A stretch of DNA of 52,275 nucleotides. It comes from Brachyspira sp. G79 (GTDB taxonomy: Bacteria; Spirochaetota; Brachyspiria; Brachyspirales; Brachyspiraceae). The position numbers were made by a program, and so were the translations under genes. The stretch is taken from the NCBI RefSeq assembly GCF_002379365.1, contig NZ_JQIU01000008.1, positions 213,085 through 265,359 on the forward strand. Reading direction: 5' to 3'. The notes beneath the pieces were generated by a model. The model was not told where the DNA came from and ran no database searches. It saw nothing but the letters and a program-made list of their open reading frames with translations. Of this stretch, positions 1 through 9,606 are shown piece by piece. Every line of letters starts with the position of its first letter. The first letter of the stretch is position 1.

Positions 1-567
1 ATTATCGGTATGTTCTTAGATATGCAAATTATTATTATTTTACTTGCATATAAAACACATTAATTTAATGAATGCCATTTATGTATTTGTGATAATTGCT
101 ATATTTTTTAGATTTATTTAAAAAATTTATTATGATAAAATTAATATACTTGTTTGATAACTTAAATAATAAATATTTATACTATTTAAATTTTTAATAT
201 TTTATAATTGAAACTTTCAGCAAACTTATATTATTTGTTCAAACATGATGCACTTTTTATAGTTGTAAGTCAATGTATACAAAATAAAAAATTATTTATG
301 AAACAAATTTAATAATATGTTTTAATTGTATATATAAATACCATTAAATTTTTAAAAATACGTAAAAAATGTTATATATTAAAATGTTTTTAACGATATT
401 AAGGAAAATATTTCAGAAAAGATTAGAATTCTTATTGAAAATATTAAAAAAATTGTGTAAATTATTATCCTATAATTTTCACTAATTTATTATAGTATTT
501 TATTGTATTGAAAATAATTTTATGTTATATTATAATAGAATAGTTAATTTTAGTTTAGGGAAAAACA
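1..567. other. AT-rich non-coding lead-in upstream of pheS
   Basis: No open frame with a credible start, ribosome site or family resemblance is visible over these 567 bases on either strand. The right end holds the pheS promoter and ribosome binding site. Near 227-316 there is a weak inverted pair (a TATTATTTGTTCA-like left arm and TGAAACAAATTTAATA on the right). It resembles the ends of the dispersed repeat found at 14.4, 40.7 and 45.0 kb, so this may be a decayed copy; the resemblance is too weak to call firmly. Confidence 0.5.
508..536 (+). promoter_or_regulatory. sigma-70-type promoter of pheS-pheT
   Basis: A TTGAAA -35 box (508-513) and a perfect TATAAT -10 box (531-536) are separated by 17 bases. 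The -10 lies about 30 bases before the pheS start, with a TTAGGGA ribosome site at about 556-561. Confidence 0.65.
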
Positions 568-1587
568 ATGGATAATTTAGAGGAGCTTTACAGTTTTTTA
601 AAAAACAGCATAGAAAATGCTAATACTCAGGCAGAAATAGACGACATAAGAATTCATTATCTTGGACGTAAAGGTAAAATTACAGAACTTTTAAAAAATT
701 TATCATCTATAGAAAACATAGAAGAAAAAAAAGAATTTGGAAAAAAGATTAATGAGATAAAAAATTATTGTGAAAATGCTTTATCTGAAAAGAAAAATGA
801 AATTTCAGAAAGGGAATTCCTTTCCTCTTTGGAAAAAAATAAAATAGATATTACTATGCCCGGAAGAAGACCTAAAGCAGCAAGCGTTAATCTTCTTACA
901 AAAGTAGAAGAAGAAATAGTATCTATTTTAACTGAAATAGGTTTTAGAGTAGTTGAAGGTAATGAAATAGAAGATGATTTTCATAATTTTGAAGCTTTAA
1001 ATATACCTTATTATCACCCTTCAAGAGATAGCCATGATTCTTTCTTTATATCTAAAGAAAATGTATTAAGAACTCATACTTCAGGTATGCAGATAAGAAC
1101 TATGCTTGAAACTCCTCCTCCTATAGCTGTTGTTTCCCCAGGTAAATGTGCGAGAAGAGATTCAATAGATTCAAAACATTCTCCAGTATTCCATCAAGTA
1201 GAAGGTATTATGGTGGATAATGGTATAAGTTTTAATGATTTAAAAGGAATATTAGAATTATTCTGTAAAAAGATGTTTGGAGATAAAACACAGATAAGAT
1301 TAAGACCTGATTATTTCCCATTTGTTGAACCTGGTGCCGATTTGAGTGCTACTTGTGTAATATGCGGCGGCAGCGGCTGTAAAACCTGCGGCGGTGAAGG
1401 CTGGCTTGAGCTTATGGGGGCAGGCATGATACATCCAAATGTATTTAAACATGTTGGGTATGATATAACTAAATATACTGGTTTTGCTTTCGGAATGGGT
1501 ATAGAACGTGTAGCTATGATTAAATACGGTATAACCGATATAAGAATGTTCTATGAAAATGATATAGATTTCTTAAAACAATGGTAA
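568..1587 (+). CDS. pheS: phenylalanine--tRNA ligase alpha subunit
   Basis: This is the catalytic alpha chain of the cytoplasmic (alpha-beta)2 enzyme that charges tRNA-Phe. The 339-residue length is normal for the bacterial family. An N-terminal coiled-coil region (about 1-85) is followed by the class II core, with HTSGMQIRTM, the HSPVFHQVEG motif 2 region and the motif 3 sequence GFAFGMGIERVAM near the C-terminus. A four-cysteine knuckle (C263, C266, C271, C274) sits before the LMGAGMIHPNV strand and could bind a metal. The start is supported by TTAGGGA seven bases upstream. pheT follows after 66 bases, so the two subunits are co-transcribed. The identification is secure. Confidence 0.97.
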   Translation: MDNLEELYSFLKNSIENANTQAEIDDIRIHYLGRKGKITELLKNLSSIENIEEKKEFGKKINEIKNYCENALSEKKNEISEREFLSSLEKNKIDITMPGRRPKAASVNLLTKVEEEIVSILTEIGFRVVEGNEIEDDFHNFEALNIPYYHPSRDSHDSFFISKENVLRTHTSGMQIRTMLETPPPIAVVSPGKCARRDSIDSKHSPVFHQVEGIMVDNGISFNDLKGILELFCKKMFGDKTQIRLRPDYFPFVEPGADLSATCVICGGSGCKTCGGEGWLELMGAGMIHPNVFKHVGYDITKYTGFAFGMGIERVAMIKYGITDIRMFYENDIDFLKQW

Positions 1588-1653
1588 TTAATATTTAATG
1601 TTTTAAGCATTTTTAATATATATTTATAAGTGAATTAAGTAGAGGATATAATA

Positions 1654-4077
1654 ATGAGAGTTCCATTAAGTTGGCTTAAAGAATTTGTTAATTTAGACGG
1701 TTTTACTGTAGAAGAAATCGCCAAAAAAATAACACTTGCAGGAAGTGAAATTTCATCAATAGAAACAACAGGCGGAGATATTCCTAGTGTTATAATTGGT
1801 AAAATAATATCAGTCCATAAACACCCTGATGCTGATAAATTAAGTGTTTGTAAGGTTGATGTCGGCGATGGAGATACTCTCTCAATAGTATGCGGAGCTC
1901 CTAATGTTAGAGAGGGCATATATGTTCCTATTGCTATGATAGGTGCTAAACTTCCTAATGGACTTACCATAAAAAAGGCTTCTATACGCGGTTTTGAAAG
2001 TAATGGTATGATATGTTCAAGATCTGAATTAGGATATGAAGAAATAGAAGGTGTTTATGGTATTTGGATACTAGATGAAGATATAGAAAAAGTTAATGCT
2101 GATAAAGATAGTATTTTAGGAAATTCACTTTCTACAATAGTGGGAAGCACAGACCATATATTTAATGTAGAAATTACTGCCAACAGAGGGGATTTAGTAA
2201 GTATTATAGGTTTTGCTCGTGAATGTTCTTTGGTCTTAGAAAGAAGAGTAAGCATTCCTTCTGTTAATACTTATGATGCTGCAGGCGGAAATATTGATAT
2301 AACTGTAGAAAATCAGGAAAGCTGCTACAAATATGTAGGCAGACTTATAAAGGATATAACAGTTGGACCTTCTCCAGACTGGATGCAGAAAAGGCTTATA
2401 ATGTGCGGAATTAATCCTATCAACAATATTGTAGATGTTACCAATTATGTTATGTTAGAATATGGTCAGCCTTTGCATGCTTATGATTTTGATAAAGTTA
2501 AAGACGGTAAAATCATAGTTAGAAATGCTAGAAACGGAGAGAAAATAAAATTACTTGACGGAAGAGATGTTGATCTTACCGATGAAGTTTTAGTTATAGC
2601 AGACAGTGAAAAACCTATAGGTGTTGCTGGTGTTATGGGCGGAGATTCTACTAAAATAGAACCTGAAACCAAAACTATTTTAATAGAAAGTGCATATTTT
2701 GATCATATAGCTGTTAAAAAGTCTACTATAATTACAAATACAAAAACAGATGCTTCATACAGATTTGAAAGAGAAATAGATCATACACTAACTCTTGCAG
2801 CTTTAAATAGGGTAGTTGATTTAATAGTTACTTTGGATAATGGCTGTAAAATAGCTTCTAGGTCTAAAGAACTCAATGTAAGACAATTTGACTCTACAAT
2901 TATAGTATTTGACTGCGGACTTGTAAAAAGATATTTAGGTCTTAATATGAATAAAATGGAAATATCTTCTATATTCAAAAGATATGGTTTTAAGGCAGTT
3001 GCACTTGGTGAAAATAATTTAAAAGTTGAAATACCTTGCTATAGGCATGATTTATCTATAGCTGAAGACTTAATAGAAGAAATAGCCAGAGTTTATGGAT
3101 ATAATAATATAGAATCAAATGTACCTCATATAAAATGCAATCCTATAAAAACAGATTATAAAGAAGTAAGTTTTGTAAAACATAAAATGGCATCTTATGG
3201 ACTTTATGAAACTAAGCAGTATTCTATGGGAGACAGTAATGTATTTAAATCAATAGGTATAGAAGAGGAAAAATTAATTAAAGTTGTTAATCCTCTTACA
3301 AATGAAATGGACGTTTTAAGACCTACTGCTTTGGTATCTCTTTTAAATAGTGTTCTTTATAATCAGAATCATAGACATAAAAACGGAGCTTTATTTGAGG
3401 TTGGAAATATCTTTTATAAAGAAAATGATAATTTTGTAGAAGAAAAGCATCTTTCAGCTGTTATGTTTGGTCTTTATCAGGAAAAATTATGGAACAAAGA
3501 TTCAAGACCTTATGATTTTTTTGATATGAGCGGTGTTGTTGAGGAGCTTTTGATTAAAGATTTGAAATGCAGCGATTATAATTTAATACCTAAAGAACAT
3601 AAATGGTTTGTACCTACAATGTCTGCTGAAATAATGATATTTGGTGAGAGAATAGGTATAATAGGAAGACTTCACCCAAAACTATTGTCTCTTTTTGACA
3701 TAAGTACAGAAGTATATTTCTTAGATATTGATATCAGAAAAACTTTAAAACTTGTTAAAGAAAGAGTTAAAAAACAAAAATTAAAAGATATTGGTAAATA
3801 TCCTGCAGTATTTAGGGATTTGGCTTTGGTATGTGATAATAATATAGAGTTTAATAAGGTTATAAAATCAATAAGCAGATTTAATAATATCATACAAAAT
3901 GTTGATGTTGTTGATAGGTATGTAGGCGAACAGGTAGGAGAAGGTAAGCAGTCTATAGCTATATCTATTACGTATTATGATCCTAATAAGACATTAAGAG
4001 AAGAAGATATTAATAATGCAGAAAAATCTTTGCTTGAAATGCTTAAAACTAGATTTAATATTAGTTTGCGTTCTTAA
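1654..4077 (+). CDS. pheT: phenylalanine--tRNA ligase beta subunit
   Basis: This is the large beta chain partner of PheS; it carries tRNA recognition and the editing domain that hydrolyses mischarged Tyr-tRNA-Phe. At 807 residues it is the full bacterial form. An EMAP-like tRNA-binding domain lies at about 40-150 (HKHPDADKLSVCKVDVG), then the B3/B4 editing region, the B5 domain, the catalytic-like core with NPLTNEMDVLRPTAL, and a C-terminal ferredoxin-fold anticodon-binding domain with the KYPAVFRDLALV signature. An AGAGGAT ribosome site precedes the ATG. The next gene follows 18 bases after the stop and probably belongs to the same transcript. Confidence 0.97.
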   Translation: MRVPLSWLKEFVNLDGFTVEEIAKKITLAGSEISSIETTGGDIPSVIIGKIISVHKHPDADKLSVCKVDVGDGDTLSIVCGAPNVREGIYVPIAMIGAKLPNGLTIKKASIRGFESNGMICSRSELGYEEIEGVYGIWILDEDIEKVNADKDSILGNSLSTIVGSTDHIFNVEITANRGDLVSIIGFARECSLVLERRVSIPSVNTYDAAGGNIDITVENQESCYKYVGRLIKDITVGPSPDWMQKRLIMCGINPINNIVDVTNYVMLEYGQPLHAYDFDKVKDGKIIVRNARNGEKIKLLDGRDVDLTDEVLVIADSEKPIGVAGVMGGDSTKIEPETKTILIESAYFDHIAVKKSTIITNTKTDASYRFEREIDHTLTLAALNRVVDLIVTLDNGCKIASRSKELNVRQFDSTIIVFDCGLVKRYLGLNMNKMEISSIFKRYGFKAVALGENNLKVEIPCYRHDLSIAEDLIEEIARVYGYNNIESNVPHIKCNPIKTDYKEVSFVKHKMASYGLYETKQYSMGDSNVFKSIGIEEEKLIKVVNPLTNEMDVLRPTALVSLLNSVLYNQNHRHKNGALFEVGNIFYKENDNFVEEKHLSAVMFGLYQEKLWNKDSRPYDFFDMSGVVEELLIKDLKCSDYNLIPKEHKWFVPTMSAEIMIFGERIGIIGRLHPKLLSLFDISTEVYFLDIDIRKTLKLVKERVKKQKLKDIGKYPAVFRDLALVCDNNIEFNKVIKSISRFNNIIQNVDVVDRYVGEQVGEGKQSIAISITYYDPNKTLREEDINNAEKSLLEMLKTRFNISLRS

Positions 4078-4095
4078 ATTTACAGGAGCTTTTAT

Positions 4096-4494
4096 ATGGA
4101 ATATGATATAATTTCTTGGGCGGATATAGATGAAGCTATTGAGATTTTGGCTAAACAGATAGAGGATTCTAAGATACATTACGAAGTAATTTATGGTTTG
4201 GCTAGAGGAGGATTAGTTCCAGCTGTTATGCTTTCACATAGACTTAAAATTCCTATGGTTCTTAATATGGAAGAGGTTTGGAGATTAAAAGTAAAAAATA
4301 AGGCTGCTTTAATAGTTGATGATATATCCGATACTGGAGAAACTCTAAAATATTTTGACGGACAAAAATTTGATATAGCAACTCTTTTTGTAAGAGAGCA
4401 TACAAGCAAAATAAAGCCTAGATACAATTATAAAAATATTAACCATGATAATTGGCTCTTATTTCCTTGGGAAACTAAAGCTTCAAGTAAATAA
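4096..4494 (+). CDS. small phosphoribosyltransferase (xanthine/hypoxanthine type)
   Basis: This 132-residue protein has the PRPP-binding signature of type I phosphoribosyltransferases, ALIVDDISDTGET at about residues 73-85, and the upstream YGLARGGLVPA loop. The overall form matches the short Gpt-like proteins that transfer phosphoribose from PRPP to a purine base. The exact base (xanthine, guanine or hypoxanthine) cannot be read from the sequence. The start is set by AGGAG at about 4084-4088. It lies 18 bases after pheT and is probably its operon partner, with no obvious functional link. The family call is firm and the substrate is open. Confidence 0.85.
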   Translation: MEYDIISWADIDEAIEILAKQIEDSKIHYEVIYGLARGGLVPAVMLSHRLKIPMVLNMEEVWRLKVKNKAALIVDDISDTGETLKYFDGQKFDIATLFVREHTSKIKPRYNYKNINHDNWLLFPWETKASSK

Positions 4495-4549
4495 TATTTT
4501 TTAGTTTTATATATAATGATTTCTATTTATGAGAGTTATTATATTGTTT

Positions 4550-5263
4550 TTAGTTTAAAAAGTCTGGAGGGTATTTTTTTACTCTTTCTTTGAATAAGAA
4601 CTCTATTAATTTTCTAGTTCGTGTTAATAAAAAATATGACCATAATTCTATAGAGCTTTGACCTGTTGTATAAGTGTTTATTTCATCAACTGGTATTTGT
4701 ATAGTTTTTGTGGTGTTATAGCTTAAGTTTATTTTTAATTCTGCTTTATAATGTTGCCCATTTATATTAAACTCAGGAAGCATATCATGAACTACGCAGT
4801 TCCTTACAGATTGAAGTGTTTTAGCCAAGTTATATTCATTTTTTGGAAGCATTTTATTATTGTTTACTATAGATATCAGCATTCCTATATTGCATTGTGC
4901 TAAATCTTCTATATTTGTTATTTTCTCTTCATACTTTTTCCAATTATTAAATTTCTGTATTGAAACAAATCCGTTTTCTTCTATTTTTTCCTCTAAAAGT
5001 ATCATAAGCGATTGTTCAAACATACTTCCAACAAGTGTGCAGCTTGCTTCAAAGTATCCAAAATAATAATTTTGATGAACCTGATAAAGCAGTTTAAGCA
5101 TATGTTCTAATCTTTTATTATTAATCTGCCCTACATGCATTCTTTGATATTTCAGAGATTTTCTTCTGAGTTCTGCTTTTTCTAAAAAATCATCATTGTA
5201 TCTTTCTTTTAGGCTTAATTTAGGCTGTTTTATCTTTTTATTTTCTTTTGTATTATCGCTCAT
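4550..5263 (-). CDS. hypothetical protein with a HEPN-like RX4H motif
   Basis: I do not recognise this 237-residue protein as a named family. A charged, lysine-rich N-terminus (about 1-45) is followed by a mostly helical region. Around residues 150-162 it carries SVRNCVVHDML, where R154 and H159 form an RX4H pattern like that of HEPN-domain ribonucleases. This, plus the long flanking helices, suggests a HEPN fold, but that is inference. There is no signal peptide or membrane segment. It is a single gene, convergent with the phosphoribosyltransferase gene and divergent from lolC, with only a weak GGAT ribosome site. It could equally be an uncharacterised clade-specific protein. Confidence 0.7.
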   Translation of the reverse strand: MSDNTKENKKIKQPKLSLKERYNDDFLEKAELRRKSLKYQRMHVGQINNKRLEHMLKLLYQVHQNYYFGYFEASCTLVGSMFEQSLMILLEEKIEENGFVSIQKFNNWKKYEEKITNIEDLAQCNIGMLISIVNNNKMLPKNEYNLAKTLQSVRNCVVHDMLPEFNINGQHYKAELKINLSYNTTKTIQIPVDEINTYTTGQSSIELWSYFLLTRTRKLIEFLFKERVKKYPPDFLN

Positions 5264-5420
5264 AATTTATATCCAAGTTAATTTGTGTATGTATTTTAAC
5301 ATTATTCAAAGTTTATACAAGTTTTATTATAAAAAATAATTTTTCATACAGTAAGAAAATAGGTTTAAATTTATTATATATGATATATAATATATTAATT
5401 ATGAAGAACAAGGAGATGTT

Positions 5421-6731
5421 TTGAGATTAGAGTTAATGCTTGGCGTCAGATATTTGAGAGCCAAAAAAAAATTTTCATTTGTTTCAGTTATTACAATTAT
5501 ATGTGTTCTTGGTATATTAGTTGGAGACATGGTGATGATTACTGTGCTTTCTGTTATGAATGGTTTTCAGGATGATATTAGAGATAAAATACTTGGAATG
5601 CGTGCCCATATAAATATTAGTTCTTATAATGACGGAGCTCTTAGTGATTATGAATATGTTGTTGATAATATAATGGACAATAAAGAAATAACCAGTGCAT
5701 ATCCATATATAGTGATTCCTTGTATAATGCGTTCTTATAATTTTACCATCTTAATTACTGTAAGGGCTTTTGAAGACAATATATTTTCTACTGATAAAGA
5801 TTTCATAAAATATTTTAATTTTGTTGAAGGCAATAATAAAGATATGAAAACTAATGAGGCATTAATAGGTTCAGAGATGGCAAAAGATTATGCTTTATCA
5901 GTTGGGGATACTATAGATATAATCTCTGCTTCGGGCAGTTTTGATAGAGGATTTAAACCTCAAAAAACAACTTTTACAATTAAGGGGGTGTATAAAACAG
6001 GATATTATGAATATGACAGCAGAATGGTTATAGTACCGCTTTCTGCGGGTCAGGCTATGGTTGGTTACAACAATGCTGTTACTGGTGTGGCAGTTAAGGT
6101 AAAGAATTTTTTTGATGCTGATAAAGTAGCCAAACAAATAGACAGTGATTTAAAAGAGTTTTATAATGTTATGCCTTGGATGCTTTTTGACAGAAATTTC
6201 TTTCAGGCACTTCATACTGAAAAATTGATGCTTGCTTTGATACTTTCTTTTATCATATTAATAGCAGCTTTAAATATTGCTTCAAGTCAGATAATATTTG
6301 TAAAAGATAAAAGGCGTGATATTGCTATAATAAAGACATTAGGTTTGAGACCTTCAAATGTTGCTAAAGTTTTCTTTTTGGAAGGTGCTATAATAGGTGT
6401 AATAGGTACAGTGCTTGGGGTGATATTTGGTGTACTTCTTGCCAATTATGTAAATGAGGCTTTGGAAGGTATAAGAATAATACTTCAGGTAATAGTTAAT
6501 ATTATTTGGTTTATACCATCAGCTATAAGTTCTAATATATCAATACCTATAGTTCCAGACTTTTTCCCTTCAGATATATATTATGTAAGCGGAGGACTTC
6601 CTTCTATAATACATGCTTCTCAGGTTATAATGGTTGCTTGTATTTCATTTTTGCTTTCAGTATTATTTGCTATAATACCTGCTTATATCGCAAGCAGATA
6701 TAAACCAGCGGAGGTACTAAGGTATGAGTGA
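5421..6731 (+). CDS. lolC: LolC/LolE family lipoprotein-release ABC permease
   Basis: This inner-membrane permease is of the LolCDE type, which extracts outer-membrane lipoproteins for transfer to the periplasmic carrier. The N-terminus matches the family (LGVRYLRAKKKFSFVSVITI, then a first membrane helix and VMNGFQDDIRDKILG). A large periplasmic domain at about 50-265 precedes three C-terminal membrane helices. At 436 residues it is slightly longer than typical LolC, with extra sequence before the last helix (about 355-400). Translation most likely starts at TTG 5421, because AAGGAG lies six bases upstream and the next ATG is inside the conserved start. It overlaps lolD by 8 bases, indicating translational coupling. 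Only one permease gene is present, so the complex may use a homodimer. Confidence 0.9.
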   Translation: MRLELMLGVRYLRAKKKFSFVSVITIICVLGILVGDMVMITVLSVMNGFQDDIRDKILGMRAHINISSYNDGALSDYEYVVDNIMDNKEITSAYPYIVIPCIMRSYNFTILITVRAFEDNIFSTDKDFIKYFNFVEGNNKDMKTNEALIGSEMAKDYALSVGDTIDIISASGSFDRGFKPQKTTFTIKGVYKTGYYEYDSRMVIVPLSAGQAMVGYNNAVTGVAVKVKNFFDADKVAKQIDSDLKEFYNVMPWMLFDRNFFQALHTEKLMLALILSFIILIAALNIASSQIIFVKDKRRDIAIIKTLGLRPSNVAKVFFLEGAIIGVIGTVLGVIFGVLLANYVNEALEGIRIILQVIVNIIWFIPSAISSNISIPIVPDFFPSDIYYVSGGLPSIIHASQVIMVACISFLLSVLFAIIPAYIASRYKPAEVLRYE

Positions 6732-7404
6732 TGTTATCATTAATATAGAAAACTTGAAAAAAACTTATATTGGTCCTCCTAAAGTTGAGGTATTAAAGTC
6801 TTTAAATTTGCAGGTATATAAAAATGAAATACTTGCTATAACAGGAGAGTCTGGAAGCGGAAAAACCACCCTTTTAAATCTAATAGGCGGAATAGACAAT
6901 ATAACAGATGGTATTATAAATATAGCAGGAAATAATATAGGCAAAATGAATGAAGGGCAGCTTGCACATTTTAGAAATAGTTCACTTGGATATGTTTTTC
7001 AGTTTCATAATTTGCTTGGTGAGTTTAGTGCTTTAGAGAATGTTATGATACCTTCTTTAATGCTTAAATATAATAAAAAAGAATCAAAACAAAAGGCTGA
7101 ATATTTACTTGAAACTGTAGGCTTAAAAGATAGAATGAATCATCGAATAGGGGAGCTTTCAGGTGGTGAGGCACAGAGAGTTGCTATAGCTAGGGCATTA
7201 GTAAATAAGCCTAGTGTTGTTTTGGCTGATGAGCCTACTGGAAACCTAGATAAAAAAAATGCTGAGATTGTGAGAGAGCTTTTATGGAATATGACGAAAC
7301 AGAGTTGTGCTTCTCTGATAATAGTTACTCACTCAATTTCTATAGCTAATATGGCTGATAGAAAACTGCGTTTGGAGTATGGTGAAAATTTAATAGAATA
7401 TTAA
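6724..7404 (+). CDS. lolD: LolD-type ABC transporter ATP-binding protein
   Basis: This is the cytoplasmic ATPase that powers the adjacent LolC-like permease. The 226-residue protein has every ABC motif: Walker A GESGSGKTT (about 41-49), Q-loop VFQFHNLLGEFSALENV, signature LSGGEAQRVAIARAL, Walker B VVLADEPTGNLD and an H-loop histidine in IIVTHS. The FHNLL...ENVM pattern is typical of the MacB/LolD/FtsE group. The start lies inside the end of lolC. MacB-type antimicrobial exporters are an alternative, but the unfused ATPase and the LolC-type permease favour lipoprotein release. Confidence 0.92.
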   Translation: MSDVIINIENLKKTYIGPPKVEVLKSLNLQVYKNEILAITGESGSGKTTLLNLIGGIDNITDGIINIAGNNIGKMNEGQLAHFRNSSLGYVFQFHNLLGEFSALENVMIPSLMLKYNKKESKQKAEYLLETVGLKDRMNHRIGELSGGEAQRVAIARALVNKPSVVLADEPTGNLDKKNAEIVRELLWNMTKQSCASLIIVTHSISIANMADRKLRLEYGENLIEY

Positions 7405-7448
7405 TTATTATAGAAAATTACAAAATGTTAAAAATAGGATATTAGTTT

Positions 7449-9404
7449 ATGTTAATAAAAAAAGTAAAAGAATTTTTTAAGAAAGATGACAGACCTTTCG
7501 ATTATGGTGCTGTTACTGAAGAACATATAAAAAAATATTATTCTAAAACAGAGAAACATCCTTATAAAAGAATGTTTTCTTACGCTATGAGGCATAAGAA
7601 ATTATTTATACCCTCTTTTCTTTTGAGTGTAGGTTATACAATAATAAATATACTTCCCCCATTTTTTGGTCAAATGGCAATAGCTATAACAGGAGGAAAA
7701 AGAGTTGATATTTTAGATAAGATACCATTTGTTGCTGACTTAACAGCTAAATTTAGTAATATAAACACAAAAGATTTGGCACAGCAGTTTTTAACTGCTG
7801 ACTCTATTGCAAATCCAGTTATAATAGCACAGTTTACATTTATTATTATAATAGGATTTATTTATGTTTTATTTAGAGTTGGTTTTGATTATCTAAAAAC
7901 TTTTCTTTTTGCTTTTACAGCTCAGGAAATAGGAAAAGATGTGCGTGCTGATATGATGAAAGGTCTTCTTAATACTGATATAGCATATTTTAAACAGGAA
8001 AAAGAAGGTGATTTAATGAGTAGGGTTATAAATGAATCTGGTTCTATAGAGAATTTTTTATCAGGAACATTACCTAATATGATTACTGTTCCTTTAACTT
8101 TAATACTTACATTATGTATGCTTTTGATATTAAATGTAAAACTTACTATAGCCTGTTTTATAGCTGCTCCTTTGATAGCTTTGGGTATAGATAAGGTTTC
8201 TAAATTAATAAGAACTAGAATATCAGCACAGCAGAATTTTTTGGGAAGTACAACTTCTGTTATTCAGGAGGATATAAGAGGGATAGAGGTTATAAAAATA
8301 TTTTCTAAAGAGGATCAGGAAGTAAGTAGGTATAAAAATTTATATGATGAGTTAATAAATGTAATGAGAAGAATAAGTCTTCTTACTTCATTAAATAGAC
8401 CTATGACAGAATTAGTAATGATAGTTGCTATGCTTATAATACTTGCTTACGGTGGATTTTTGATATTTAAAGGAGAAATGCCTTTTGAGTTCTTATGGGG
8501 TTTTTTACTTTATATGCTTAATATATCTACTCCTGTAAGGGATTTATCGGGTATAATTATTAATTTACAAATGACTAAAATGATAGCTATGAGAGTTTTT
8601 GAAATTATAGATTTACCTGCAGAAAATGTTAATGATCCTACTAAAAAACAGATGAAACCTATAGAACATTCTATTACTTTTGAAAATGTTAATTTTGAAT
8701 ATCCTAGAAGAAGCGACAGCGATCCATTCCATTTAGGTCCTGTAAGTTTTAATGTAAGAAAAGGAGATGTAGTTGCTTTTGTAGGTAATTCTGGAGGCGG
8801 TAAAACTACTCTTATAAGTTTAATACCTAAATTATTTACTCCAAGCAGCGGAGTTATAAGATTTGATGGTATTGATATAAATGAATTAAATACTAGAAGC
8901 GTAAGAAATCAGATAGGTGTTGTATCACAGGAAAACATATTATTTTATGGTACAGTAAGAGAAAATATTTTGTATGCTAATCCAAATGCAACAGATGATG
9001 AATTGGTGAGAGCGGCAAAAATAGCTCATGCTGATGAGTTTATTCTTAAACTTCCTAATGGTTATGATACTCATATTGGTCCTAGAGGTGTAATGTTATC
9101 AGGAGGTCAGCGTCAGCGTATAGCTTTAGCAAGAGCAGTGGTAAAAAAACCTTCTATACTTATACTTGATGAAGCTACAAGTGCATTGGATACAGAAAGC
9201 GAAATGTATGTTCAAAAAGCTTTAAATGAGATTATTAATCTTCAAACTACATTTGTTATAGCACATAGACTTTCTACTATAAAAAATGCTACTTATATAT
9301 GCGTCGTTGAAAATGGTCAAATAATAGAATCTGGGACACATGAAGAATTGATGAAAAGAGGCGGTAAGTATCAGTATTTGTATTCATTGCAGTTTAGAGA
9401 ATAA
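7449..9404 (+). CDS. ABC exporter, fused membrane and ATPase domains (MsbA/multidrug type)
   Basis: This 651-residue half-transporter probably works as a homodimer in the inner membrane. A leading cytoplasmic segment precedes six membrane helices spread over about residues 50-370. The nucleotide-binding domain runs from about 410 to the end, with Walker A GNSGGGKTT, signature LSGGQRQRIALARA, Walker B ILILDEATSALD and H-loop IAHRLST. An insertion of about 40 residues after the first helix (GGKRVDILDKIP to DSIANP) is unusual for MsbA. It follows lolD by 44 bases and may share its transcript, and the rhamnose genes lie downstream. Lipid A, glycolipid or drug export are all possible; the substrate cannot be assigned. 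Confidence 0.88.
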   Translation: MLIKKVKEFFKKDDRPFDYGAVTEEHIKKYYSKTEKHPYKRMFSYAMRHKKLFIPSFLLSVGYTIINILPPFFGQMAIAITGGKRVDILDKIPFVADLTAKFSNINTKDLAQQFLTADSIANPVIIAQFTFIIIIGFIYVLFRVGFDYLKTFLFAFTAQEIGKDVRADMMKGLLNTDIAYFKQEKEGDLMSRVINESGSIENFLSGTLPNMITVPLTLILTLCMLLILNVKLTIACFIAAPLIALGIDKVSKLIRTRISAQQNFLGSTTSVIQEDIRGIEVIKIFSKEDQEVSRYKNLYDELINVMRRISLLTSLNRPMTELVMIVAMLIILAYGGFLIFKGEMPFEFLWGFLLYMLNISTPVRDLSGIIINLQMTKMIAMRVFEIIDLPAENVNDPTKKQMKPIEHSITFENVNFEYPRRSDSDPFHLGPVSFNVRKGDVVAFVGNSGGGKTTLISLIPKLFTPSSGVIRFDGIDINELNTRSVRNQIGVVSQENILFYGTVRENILYANPNATDDELVRAAKIAHADEFILKLPNGYDTHIGPRGVMLSGGQRQRIALARAVVKKPSILILDEATSALDTESEMYVQKALNEIINLQTTFVIAHRLSTIKNATYICVVENGQIIESGTHEELMKRGGKYQYLYSLQFRE

Positions 9405-9461
9405 ATGTTTTAATTAAGATTATTAAATTTTATATTACAATGTATATTTTTTTATAATAAA

Positions 9462-9490
9462 AACTATATTATGAATATAGTTATATTGTA
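9462..9490 (+). terminator. possible AT-only hairpin terminator after the ABC exporter
   Basis: AACTATATT and AATATAGTT form a perfect 9-base inverted repeat around a 3-base loop. A T-rich tract follows (TATTGTATTTTTTAAG). The stem has only two G:C pairs, so it is weak. Confidence 0.35.
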
Positions 9491-9606
9491 TTTTTTAAGA
9501 ATTAAGATTTAGAAAATATTTTGTATTATTGAATACTATCAAATTTTTATTTATTCTTAATACAAATTATAATAACATAAAATAAACTATTGTAGGATAA
9601 AGTGTA

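Noticed and set aside
1..567. T-box or other riboswitch leader before pheS
   Set aside because: No T-box consensus, specifier stem or antiterminator/terminator pair is visible, and the promoter lies only about 30 bases from the start codon.
1635..1970. Open frame antisense to the start of pheT
   Set aside because: It has no ribosome site or family resemblance and lies wholly within a conserved gene; low-GC codon bias produces many such shadows.
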